DNA of 64,000 nucleotides from Verrucomicrobiales bacterium (GTDB taxonomy: Bacteria > Verrucomicrobiota > Verrucomicrobiia > Verrucomicrobiales > DEV007), in NCBI GenBank assembly GCA_002698785.1, contig PAAG01000013.1, positions 62,001-126,000 on the forward strand, given 5' to 3'. The position numbers and the translations under genes are program-made. Positions 19,501 to 26,124 of the stretch are shown here, piece by piece; positions within the stretch are counted from its first letter, which is position 1, and each line of letters starts with the position of its first letter. A model generated the notes under the pieces. That model did no database searches. It was not told where the DNA came from and was given only the letters and a program-made list of their open reading frames with translations.

Positions 19501-19560
19501 TGGGCCGCGGTTGTAGGCGCAATCACGGCTACAACATCTCCGTAAAGTATAGCCGCGGCT
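19501..19560. repeat. REP-like GC-rich palindromic element
   Basis: The spacer between two minus-strand genes holds CCGCGG, an inverted repeat GTTGTAG (19510-19516) / CTACAAC (19529-19535), and a perfect 10-bp palindrome AGCCGCGGCT (19551-19560) that touches the stop of the PIN/TRAM gene. Stacked palindromes in a spacer look like an interspersed REP-type element. I found no second copy in this window. Confidence 0.4.
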
Positions 19561-20569
19561 AATTCAGCTCCGCAAAAATCAGGCGTCCCGCACTAGTCTG
19601 CACGGCACCGGCTACCACCACGTTTTTCGTCTTTCCGATATGCGGACGACCACGGTTCACCACAATCATTGTCCCGTCTGGCAAATAACCGACCGCCTGG
19701 TGATCGTCTTTTCCCTCTTTCACCAGTTCCAGTTCCAACTCATCTCCAGGCGAGACAATCGGCCGAATCGCCATCGCCAGCTCATTCAAGTTCAAAACGA
19801 CGATCCCTTTTAGCCTAGCCACTTTTCCTAGATTCGAATCGTTCGTCACGATACGGGCACCGAGAAGATCGGCCAACTCCACCAATTTCCCATCCGTGGA
19901 AAGCCCGGGTTCGAAAGTTTCGTCGTGAATGATCACTTCCAGGCTATCGGTGGACTGCATCCGGTTCAGGCTGTCGAGGCCACGTTTGCCCCGCGCTCTC
20001 TTCAATTCATCCGTCGAATCTGTCAGAGCCTGCAGCTCATCGAGCACAAAACGGGGAACAATTAGCGATCCCCCAAGGAATCCTGCCGAGCAGATGCCCG
20101 GAATCCGACCATCAATGATGACGTTCGTATCCAGCAAAGTCGGAAGATCCTGGAGCGCATCCTGTCGGAAACGAACATAGGGAATCAATAGAGAAAATTC
20201 TTCCCGCTTACTCCGCAACGCCAGCATCACCCCAATAAACCCAAAACCCAGATACATTGCTAGATTGAACACATTCGACGCCAGAGTGAACTGCTCAGCC
20301 CAACCCGCTTCGAAAAAACCGATTCGTGTCACCAACCAGGCACACAGCAAGCCGATCAACAACCCAATGGTCCCGTAAGAAAAAGTGCGAATACTGAAAT
20401 ACCGGAGACCAATATCCAGCACGATCATCACCGAAGAAAACCCCAGCCCACAAATCGAGCCAAACCACCAGATCTCCGGGTCGATACCCATGGCCACCGA
20501 CGCACCGATGAATCCCGACAAAAGCAGGAAAAACATCCGGATAACATTCAATAGTGCGGCAGTATTCAT
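19559..20569 (-). CDS. PIN/TRAM domain membrane protein (YacL-like)
   Basis: From the ATG at 20569 the protein has four N-terminal membrane helices (about 1-140), a PIN nuclease domain starting LLDTNVIIDGRI with further acidic residues in VLDELQAL, LVELADLLGARIVTNDSNLGKVA, and a C-terminal TRAM domain (GYLPDGTMIVVNRGRPHIGKTKNVVVAG). This is the YacL/PilT-like membrane PIN-TRAM architecture. Members are predicted nucleases, probably acting on RNA at the membrane; activity here is unproven. The start was chosen because it begins the first hydrophobic helix; the in-frame start at 20608 adds 13 residues. It lies downstream of prmA on the same strand with a 54-base gap. Confidence 0.88.
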   Translation of the reverse strand: MNTAALLNVIRMFFLLLSGFIGASVAMGIDPEIWWFGSICGLGFSSVMIVLDIGLRYFSIRTFSYGTIGLLIGLLCAWLVTRIGFFEAGWAEQFTLASNVFNLAMYLGFGFIGVMLALRSKREEFSLLIPYVRFRQDALQDLPTLLDTNVIIDGRIPGICSAGFLGGSLIVPRFVLDELQALTDSTDELKRARGKRGLDSLNRMQSTDSLEVIIHDETFEPGLSTDGKLVELADLLGARIVTNDSNLGKVARLKGIVVLNLNELAMAIRPIVSPGDELELELVKEGKDDHQAVGYLPDGTMIVVNRGRPHIGKTKNVVVAGAVQTSAGRLIFAELN

Positions 20570-20623
20570 AAATAAGTAAGCAAGTCCCGAAGAACAATAT
20601 ACTCCCATCCAGAGAGGATGCGA

Positions 20624-21499
20624 TTAGTCCTTTTTCTCAGTCCGCGCCATGGCTGCCACCCATTTCCCACGTCTTAGGTAATCATCAAAAGGCAAACCCG
20701 ACTCCTCCGCACAACGAGATACGTCACCCGCTTGAGAAGTGAGAAAGCCAGACACAATCACCTCTCCACCTGAGTTCAGGGATCCCTGACAAGAAGGCAG
20801 AATCCGCATCAGCAACTCACTGAAAAGATTCGCCGCAATCACATCAAAAGCCCCAAACCTCTGCTCATCCAGCACCTCAATTGCATCATCCGTGCTAAAG
20901 GAAATCTTATCCGCCACACCATGTCGCTCCGCATTTCGCACCGCGTAGGAGAGAGCCATCTCATCGATTTCCACCGCATAGACCTCAGCCGCACCCAGCA
21001 ACGCCGCTGCGATGGCAAGAATTCCACTCCCGCATCCCAGGTCCAGAACGCGCCATGGCTTGCCCTTTCTCGTTGCCGCCGTATCCGCTAGAAACCTCAG
21101 GCAACCTGCCGTCGTCGGGTGTCCTCCCGTCCCGAAAGCCATCTGGGGAGGAAAACTCATTACGATTCGGTCGGGAAATTCCACCTTCAGGCTTTCCCAT
21201 ACCGCATCGTCCCCCGCTTCGGTAACCAGGAGCGAATCCCGGATTTTCAATCGCGACTCTGCACCGGCCTCGGCAGAGGGCTGCCAGTCACCCGGACGCA
21301 TCTCCGTCACACCCCCACCAAATCGAGCACGCAATTCATCCGCCTCGTCTCGAGTTGTCGTGTAGGTGGATAGCTGCCAACGCTTTCGATTCACCTGTTT
21401 CTCAGCGGAATACGTGATGTCCGCCATAATGAGTCGCGACTCCCACTCTTCGAGTCGGTCTTCCTCGACATACTTGGACCAGCGAAAAAGCGTTTCCAT
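20624..21499 (-). CDS. prmA: Ribosomal protein L11 methyltransferase
   Basis: The 291-residue protein carries the PrmA signatures AFGTGGHPTTAGCLRFL and the SAM-binding motif VLDLGCGSGILAIAAALLGA followed by VYAVEIDEMAL, with the motif IAANLFSELL corresponding to the substrate-site NPPY-like region. It trimethylates ribosomal protein L11 using S-adenosylmethionine in the cytoplasm. The length is near the usual of about 290 residues. It is followed on the same strand by the PIN/TRAM gene; tRNA-Gly lies upstream on the same strand after a repeat-containing spacer. Confidence 0.93.
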   Translation of the reverse strand: METLFRWSKYVEEDRLEEWESRLIMADITYSAEKQVNRKRWQLSTYTTTRDEADELRARFGGGVTEMRPGDWQPSAEAGAESRLKIRDSLLVTEAGDDAVWESLKVEFPDRIVMSFPPQMAFGTGGHPTTAGCLRFLADTAATRKGKPWRVLDLGCGSGILAIAAALLGAAEVYAVEIDEMALSYAVRNAERHGVADKISFSTDDAIEVLDEQRFGAFDVIAANLFSELLMRILPSCQGSLNSGGEVIVSGFLTSQAGDVSRCAEESGLPFDDYLRRGKWVAAMARTEKKD

Positions 21500-21549
21500 T
21501 CAGAAACTGAAAACAAAAAAAACTCACCCCAGAGACCGGAGAGCAGTGA

Positions 21550-21584
21550 CTGATTACTGATAACCGATTACAGATCACTGACCA
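21550..21584. repeat. Degenerate 7-bp tandem repeat (CTGATTA/CTGATAA type)
   Basis: Five contiguous heptamers in exact register begin at 21550, 21557, 21564, 21571 and 21578; the first two are CTGATTA and CTGATAA and the rest differ at one to three positions. The array lies five bases beyond the CCA end of tRNA-Gly, in the spacer before prmA. The same unit recurs at 22646-22659. Confidence 0.6.
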
Positions 21585-21588
21585 AAAA

Positions 21589-21663
21589 TGGAGCGGGTGA
21601 TGAGATTCGAACTCACGACATCAACCTTGGCAAGGTTGCGCTCTACCCCTGAGCTACACCCGC
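21589..21663 (-). tRNA. tRNA-Gly (GCC)
   Basis: The minus strand reads GCGGGTG as the acceptor 5' strand, D-arm GTAGCTCAGGGGTAGAGC, an anticodon loop CTTGCCAA with anticodon GCC, a T-arm GTTCGAATC, and the acceptor 3' strand CACCCGC. Discriminator T and an encoded CCA follow (the CCA is at 21589-21591). All four stems pair. It decodes GGC and GGT glycine codons. Confidence 0.95.
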
Positions 21664-21810
21664 TTTTGCTGCCTTCGGAAACTCCCTCTGGCAGCGGGAC
21701 GGGTAATTTGGGTTCAATCGTCAAATTTTCAAGCCAAAAATTTAGATCAAACTATCAGATTACAGTAGCACCCGCAGAGGACCGGCGCTATCCATGGCCC
21801 CCAGCTCACT

Positions 21811-22638
21811 ATGAAAACCTTTGGGAACAAACTCGACGAAATCCTGGCCGACAAGCGAGACGAGGTCGAACGCCTCCTCCCACGCATCGATAAACTCCAG
21901 TTTTCTGCCCAGGCCAGAGAAGACTTTCGCTCCTTTTCCACTGCCCTCGGCGGAGCTCTCCGCGATCAGGGAGAAGGCGAAGGCTACGGCACCAATCCGC
22001 TCGCCGTCATTGCTGAAGTAAAGAAAGCCTCGCCTTCCGCTGGCACGATCGAGCCCAATTTTAATCCCGTCGAAATCGCCAAATCCTACGCCGCAGCTGG
22101 GGCAGACGCCCTATCCATCCTCACCGACGAGAAATATTTTCAGGGAAACCTCTCCTACCTCTCCGCCATTCGCGAGGCAGTTGACCTTCCCCTCCTCCGA
22201 AAAGACTTCATCATCCACGAAGTTCAGATCTATGAGGCCGTCGTAGCCGGTGCCGACGCCATTCTCCTCATAGTGGGAGCCCTTGAGCAGGAGGAACTTG
22301 TCCATCTCCTCGATGTCGCCCGCACCTACCAACTCGACGCCCTCGTCGAAGTCCACGACTTGGAGGAAATGGAACGCGCTCTCGAGACCGACGCCCAGAT
22401 CATTGGCGTCAACAACCGCAACCTCAAGACCTTCGAAGTCGACCTCAGCTCGACCGAGAAGCTCAGTCAGGAAGTCGGCCCGTATCACATTCTTGTCAGT
22501 GAAAGCGGCATTTACACCGGCGAAGACACCGCAAAAATCCAGTCCTGGGGAGCAGACGCCATCCTCGTGGGAGAAGCCCTCATGCGCGCCGAAGACCGCA
22601 CTGCCAAAGTCGCAGAGCTCAAAGGCATCGAAGCGTAG
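21811..22638 (+). CDS. trpC: Indole-3-glycerol-phosphate synthase
   Basis: The 275-residue TIM-barrel protein has the IGPS landmarks: VIAEVKKASPSAG, ILTDEKYFQGNL, PLLRKDFIIHEVQIYEA, ADAILLIV, LVEVHDLEE, IIGVNNRNLKTFEVDL, and VSESGIYTGED. It closes the indole ring in tryptophan biosynthesis. No other trp gene is adjacent, so the pathway is scattered in this genome. It lies between tRNA-Gly (divergent) and the flavoprotein gene (convergent), with 7-bp repeats in the spacers on both sides. Confidence 0.95.
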   Translation: MKTFGNKLDEILADKRDEVERLLPRIDKLQFSAQAREDFRSFSTALGGALRDQGEGEGYGTNPLAVIAEVKKASPSAGTIEPNFNPVEIAKSYAAAGADALSILTDEKYFQGNLSYLSAIREAVDLPLLRKDFIIHEVQIYEAVVAGADAILLIVGALEQEELVHLLDVARTYQLDALVEVHDLEEMERALETDAQIIGVNNRNLKTFEVDLSSTEKLSQEVGPYHILVSESGIYTGEDTAKIQSWGADAILVGEALMRAEDRTAKVAELKGIEA

Positions 22639-22639
22639 T

Positions 22640-22659
22640 CTGAAACTGATAACTGATTA
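22640..22659. repeat. Second locus of the CTGATAA/CTGATTA heptamer repeat
   Basis: Immediately after the trpC stop, a 6-base CTGAAA is followed by CTGATAA (22646-22652) and CTGATTA (22653-22659), the same units as at 21550-21563. It occupies the 18-base gap between trpC and the convergent flavoprotein gene and overlaps the latter's stop. Confidence 0.5.
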
Positions 22660-23769
22660 CCGGCAAAACTGCTCCATAAACTTCTTGTCGATCCGGTCCT
22701 TCCATCGCCACATACCACGCGAATACCACGAAAACGGGCCATACGAAGCCACTGCTTTCCCATCCGCCGTCCCAATCAGCGCCAGCGTCTTCCTCTGCGG
22801 ATCGTAATCACTCAGCTCTTCGCCTGACAAAAACGCCCGCACATTTCTCTCCAGCGGCACCGCCATCCGCACCGCATACACTCCGGATTTCGGTAAAGGA
22901 TCCGACTCGATCGTCGCCACATCCCCCGCCGCAAAAATCCACGGATGCTTCACCGTCTGCAGAGTCGGCTTTACCCGGATGAATCCCTTCTCCGTTAAAT
23001 CCAGACCGCTTTCCGACAGCCATTCCGGCGGAGCTGGTTGCGTCACCCAGAAAACAGAATCAGCGTTCAATTCGCCCCCATCCCTCAGTACAACCGATTT
23101 CTCCTGCACTTCCGTCACTCGATCTCCCAGCCGCAGTTCCACACCTCTCTTCCTCAAAACCCCGGTCAGATGCCGAGCCACCCGATCATTGTGCCACTCC
23201 AGCAACCGCTCATGCGAATGGACCAGCACAAATCTCGTCCGTTCAGGCACCTGCGACTGCATCGCGATCGTCAATTCCACACCACCTGCCCCACCACCGA
23301 CCACCACGATTGTCCACTCAAACTCGCGGCATTCCTCTTTCACCCGGGACCACCCCTCCAACAGCTCCGGAACCGGCTTCGACGGGATCGCATACTCACT
23401 CGCACCCGGCACCGAACTCACCTTCGGATGACTCCCCACATTGATCGACAGCAGATCCGGGGAAAAATCCAGCACCTCACCCGAGTCCGTACGCAAGACC
23501 CTCGACTGCGGATCCATCGCTATGACCTTTCCGGCCACGAACTTCGCTCCCGCCGCCTCGCATACCAGTGGCAGATCGATATGCATTTCCCGATGGGAAT
23601 AAAATCCCGCCACATGCCCCGGCAACATTCCCGAATACGGCGCATCCCTCACATCACTCACCAGAGTGATGTCTACACCCTCCAGCGGCTCTTCAACCAG
23701 CCGATTCAGCAGCAGCGCATGAGTATGTCCGCCTCCCACAAGAACGAGCTGTTTCCTACTGGAAGTCAT
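22657..23769 (-). CDS. NAD(P)/FAD-dependent oxidoreductase, SelD-N-terminal-like family
   Basis: From the ATG at 23769 the 370-residue protein has the FAD motif LVLVGGGHTHALLL, a second nucleotide motif VVVGGGAGGVELTIAM, and ATG-type motif IFAAGDVATI. The GGGHTHALLL start and the C-terminal KDRIDKKFMEQF are characteristic of the flavoprotein family that also occurs fused to the N-terminus of selenide, water dikinase SelD, and of the related NDH-2-like enzymes. It is likely a membrane-peripheral NAD(P)H-oxidising flavoprotein. No selD or selenoprotein gene is visible nearby, so a selenium role is not supported here. Confidence 0.82.
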   Translation of the reverse strand: MTSSRKQLVLVGGGHTHALLLNRLVEEPLEGVDITLVSDVRDAPYSGMLPGHVAGFYSHREMHIDLPLVCEAAGAKFVAGKVIAMDPQSRVLRTDSGEVLDFSPDLLSINVGSHPKVSSVPGASEYAIPSKPVPELLEGWSRVKEECREFEWTIVVVGGGAGGVELTIAMQSQVPERTRFVLVHSHERLLEWHNDRVARHLTGVLRKRGVELRLGDRVTEVQEKSVVLRDGGELNADSVFWVTQPAPPEWLSESGLDLTEKGFIRVKPTLQTVKHPWIFAAGDVATIESDPLPKSGVYAVRMAVPLERNVRAFLSGEELSDYDPQRKTLALIGTADGKAVASYGPFSWYSRGMWRWKDRIDKKFMEQFCR

Positions 23770-23796
23770 TCCCTCACCATGCACGAAACTCCACAA

Positions 23797-23876
23797 TTCG
23801 AAATCCTTCGTTCAACATTCATCATTCCCATCTTCAACCACTTGAACGTTTAAAGTTCAAAGTTGGACGTTGAACG
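23797..23876. repeat. 7-bp-period repeat tract (TTGAACG/TTCAAAG type)
   Basis: The 134-base gap between two divergent genes shows a 7-base period for about 80 bases. The clearest part has heptamers starting at 23842 (TTGAACG), 23849 (TTTAAAG), 23856 (TTCAAAG), 23863 (TTGGACG) and 23870 (TTGAACG). Weaker TTC-initial units in the same period run from 23797 to about 23831. Confidence 0.55.
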
Positions 23877-23903
23877 TTCCCTCCCCCACGTCTTTCTTGC
23901 CCC

Positions 23904-24719
23904 ATGCGTCTTTACCTAGCGGCACTGTCTCTTTTTGCCACAGCACTCTCCGGTCACGCCCAACAGCCCATCGTTGCCATCCCCATCACCGAGCCGGTCA
24001 CCGCTGCAGAAAGCGTCTGCCTCATCGACGCCACTACCGGTCAGGTCATCTATGAGAAAAATGCCGACCAGAAACGCGCCGTCGCCAGCACCCAGAAACT
24101 GATGACTGCCATCCTCGTTGCCGAAGCCGGAAACCTCGACGAGAAAATCGCCGTCAAACACACCGACGGACAGGTTCCTCCCCGCAACATCTGGATCACC
24201 CAGGGCAGCTACTACACACGCAAAAAGCTCCTCGAGGTCATGCTAGTCCGTAGCTACAACGACGTCACCAAGTGCCTTGCTCGTGACCACTCAGGCAGCT
24301 CCGATCAGTTCGCCACGGCCATGCGCGCAAAAGCCACCGCACTTGGCATGACCAACTCCCATTTCCTCAATCCCCATGGCCTCACCGTCGAAGGCCAGTA
24401 TTCCACCGCCCGCGACATGGCCGTTCTCGCTAGAGTTGCCTGGGCCAATCCCACCATCCGCCAGTTCGTGGGAACCAAACAGACGACCTTCACCTATCAC
24501 GGAGGCAAAACCGTCAAAGTCGACAACAGCAACGAACTCCTCAAACGCTACCCCGAGTGTGTTGGAATGAAGACCGGCTACACACAAGCCGCTGGGCGTT
24601 GCCTCGTCGGCGCCGCCACCCGAGGAAACAAGACCGTCATCGCCGTCCTCCTCGGCAGCACCGAAGAAGCCATCTGGGACGACGCAGAAAGTGCCCTGCG
24701 GTGGGGATTGGATCGTTAA
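23904..24719 (+). CDS. D-alanyl-D-alanine carboxypeptidase (PBP5 family, S11)
   Basis: The 271-residue secreted serine peptidase has a signal peptide (1-19) and the three penicillin-binding motifs: SxxK as STQK in RAVASTQKLMTAILV, SxN as SYND, and KTG as GMKTGYTQAAG. It trims the terminal D-Ala from peptidoglycan stem peptides in the periplasm. It lacks the C-terminal beta domain and amphipathic anchor of E. coli PBP5, being only about 270 residues. It is divergent from the flavoprotein gene across the repeat tract. Confidence 0.92.
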   Translation: MRLYLAALSLFATALSGHAQQPIVAIPITEPVTAAESVCLIDATTGQVIYEKNADQKRAVASTQKLMTAILVAEAGNLDEKIAVKHTDGQVPPRNIWITQGSYYTRKKLLEVMLVRSYNDVTKCLARDHSGSSDQFATAMRAKATALGMTNSHFLNPHGLTVEGQYSTARDMAVLARVAWANPTIRQFVGTKQTTFTYHGGKTVKVDNSNELLKRYPECVGMKTGYTQAAGRCLVGAATRGNKTVIAVLLGSTEEAIWDDAESALRWGLDR

Positions 24720-24785
24720 ACCTCCCTCCCAGTAGCAGGTGCAAATTCCCAAGACAACAACCTCTTATCCTGCTAAATTCCAGTC

Positions 24786-25007
24786 ATGGCCTCAGTGACC
24801 GACATTATCAATGACGCTCTCACCTTACCTCGATCAGATAGAGGGTACTTGGCCCAGAAGCTAATTGAGAGTCTCGATGATCGGGACGACTTCACCGACG
24901 AAGAAAAAGCCACCCTCGACCGCCGATCTCAAGAAATGAAAGATGGCACAGTCGAACCACTCACCCTTGAGCAACTCAAGCAGCAGGTGCGCGTAAATCT
25001 CGGATGA
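24786..25007 (+). CDS. Addiction-module antitoxin of a RelE/ParE-type system
   Basis: The 73-residue acidic helical protein (ALTLPRSDRGYLAQKLIESLDD, EKATLDRRSQEMKDG) resembles the short addiction-module proteins that pair with RelE/ParE toxins. The stop overlaps the next ATG by ATGA, the typical antitoxin-toxin coupling. The downstream toxin is truncated to 34 residues, so this antitoxin is probably an orphan. The acidic first half and KDGTVEPLTLEQL tail are usual for the group. Confidence 0.72.
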   Translation: MASVTDIINDALTLPRSDRGYLAQKLIESLDDRDDFTDEEKATLDRRSQEMKDGTVEPLTLEQLKQQVRVNLG

Positions 25008-25108
25008 CCAATTTGAGAATCCATCCCGAGGTCTCTCAAGACCTCACTCGGGGTGCAAAATGGTATCGGAATATCGATCCCGAGCTCGCCGAGAACTTTC
25101 AGAGCTGA
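25004..25108 (+). pseudogene. Truncated RelE/ParE-type toxin remnant
   Basis: The ATG in the ATGA overlap opens a 34-codon frame: MTNLRIHPEVSQDLTRG then AKWYRNIDPELAENF. This matches the start of RelE/ParE toxins (a HPE-x4-DL-x2-A-x-WY-x4-PELA-x2-F pattern), but a TGA ends it where a family member would continue for about 60 more residues. A different frame just after the stop reads AERIHPQSLRYAP, reminiscent of the following helix of the family, so an internal deletion with frameshift is possible. The catalytic C-terminal half is absent, so toxicity is unlikely. Confidence 0.65.
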
Positions 25109-25159
25109 ACGCATTCACCCCCAAAGCCTCCGATACGCACCCGCAATCGTCCCCGCCAC

Positions 25160-25546
25160 CTAATCAAGTTCCTCTCGTGGCGGATGAATATCCCAATCCG
25201 CCACCAGCTTGAACGGATCTCCTTTGAATCTCGTGAACACATGCATGTGAAGGTGAAAGATTTCCTGAAAGGCCGCTTCCCCATCGGCGAGGAATAAATT
25301 GACCCCCTCGCATTTCACCCCGGATTCCCGAATCGCCGCCGCTGTCCTCTGCGTCACCGTAAAAAGCTGCCGCCCCGTTTCCTCATCCATATCCGCAAGG
25401 TAGGTCGCATGCTTCTTGGGTATGATCATTGCATGCCCAGTATTCACTGGACCGAGCGTCATCAGACCTAGAACCAAGTCATCCTGGTAAAAGGAACTCA
25501 CTTCAGCTGTTCCGGCCACAATATCGCAGAATACACAATCACTCAT
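25160..25546 (-). CDS. HIT family nucleotide-binding hydrolase
   Basis: From the ATG at 25546 (128 residues), CVFCDIVAG opens the protein and HLHMHVF supplies the histidine triad HxHxHxx near the C-terminus, with GHAMIIPKKHATYL as the usual beta strand. HIT proteins hydrolyse or transfer nucleoside phosphoramidates or dinucleoside polyphosphates. The start overlaps the stop of the upstream small gene by ATGA in the frame that gene would use if a one-base lesion were repaired. The CxxC is a partial zinc motif seen in many HIT proteins. Confidence 0.9.
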   Translation of the reverse strand: MSDCVFCDIVAGTAEVSSFYQDDLVLGLMTLGPVNTGHAMIIPKKHATYLADMDEETGRQLFTVTQRTAAAIRESGVKCEGVNLFLADGEAAFQEIFHLHMHVFTRFKGDPFKLVADWDIHPPREELD

Positions 25547-25670
25547 ACAATCAGAAACGTTCCCCTCTCGTTCCACCATTCCCCCCCATAAACCTTCTTT
25601 GCCTTCTCAATCCGAGCCGCCCACACCCGATCTCCAGGTATTCATCCACAGTCTTCGGTTTCTCGGGCAT
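25543..25670 (-). pseudogene. Small gene upstream of HIT, disrupted by a one-base frameshift
   Basis: The ATG at 25670 reads MPEKPKTVDEYLE, then loses sense. A one-base insertion near 25629-25634 would join it to DRVWAARIEKAKKVYGGEWW and a short tail ending LIV, whose TGA overlaps the HIT start codon as ATGA. The repaired protein would be 42 residues. Both halves look protein-like, and the exact coupling to HIT argues that it was a real gene. I do not recognise the family. Whether the shift is genuine, a sequencing error or programmed cannot be told from this sequence. Confidence 0.5.
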
Positions 25671-25683
25671 AGCTCAAAGTAAC

Positions 25684-25860
25684 TCACTTCCGCTTCTGTT
25701 TCCCATCTCTAAGCGGCCAATCCATCGCAAAGTGAAACAGGGGAAAAGCAGAAATCCCCATCGCTATCAATATCCCGAAAGCGGCATACTCCCACCCCAA
25801 GGCCCAGGCAACTGCACAAGCCACTCCAAGGGCTACACAAAACCAGAGCAAAGACTTCAT
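25684..25860 (-). CDS. Small membrane protein, 58 residues
   Basis: The ATG at 25860 opens a 58-residue frame: MKSLLWFCVALGVACAVAWA, then a turn, AAFGILIAMGISAFPLF, and a charged tail ending DGKQKRK before TGA. Two hydrophobic segments (about 3-22 and 27-44) predict a hairpin membrane protein with a positive C-terminus. It ends 13 bases before the disrupted 42-residue gene and is the first of a probable three-gene minus-strand operon with HIT. No family recognised. Confidence 0.55.
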   Translation of the reverse strand: MKSLLWFCVALGVACAVAWALGWEYAAFGILIAMGISAFPLFHFAMDWPLRDGKQKRK

Positions 25861-25952
25861 CCCAAAACCCTACAGAAGTTTCATCCACTTCGTCAATTCA
25901 CTACCGCAATACCTAACAAACACACATTTTTACAGACATACTGCGTAATTTC

Positions 25953-25972
25953 TGATACAATTCACTATTGTA
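25953..25972 (+). promoter_or_regulatory. Extended -10 promoter overlapping a TACAAT-N5-ATTGTA dyad
   Basis: TGATACAAT (25953-25961) fits an extended -10 element. Its TACAAT (25956-25961) forms a perfect 6-bp dyad with ATTGTA (25967-25972). It lies in the 264-base gap between the small membrane gene and the first ceramidase-like gene, so an operator overlapping a promoter is plausible. No good -35 was seen at 17 bases. Confidence 0.35.
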
Positions 25973-25985
25973 CAGCCCCTTGTAC

Positions 25986-26031
25986 GGGAAATGATGAAAT
26001 CGAAAATCCCTTCATTTCCCCTCATTTTCGA
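25986..26031. promoter_or_regulatory. Interleaved inverted repeats in ceramidase-operon leader
   Basis: Two inverted repeats interlock: GGGAAATGA (25986-25994) with TTCATTTCCC (26011-26020), and TCGAAAAT (26000-26007) with ATTTTCGA (26024-26031). In RNA these could form mutually exclusive hairpins about 95 bases before the ceramidase start. The function is not known. The remaining 26032-26124 holds nothing I recognise. Confidence 0.35.
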
Positions 26032-26124
26032 AACCGACGGCAAACCGATTTCCGCCAACCAATTACTCGTTTCCGTCCCACGAATCACTCGCCTTCCCCT
26101 CATCACCCGAACTACCCTTCTTTT

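Noticed and set aside
25429-26124. N-terminal extension of the first ceramidase-like gene of about 230 codons
   Set aside because: It overlaps the HIT and small genes on the other strand, contains low-complexity basic sequence, and a proper signal peptide starts at 26125.
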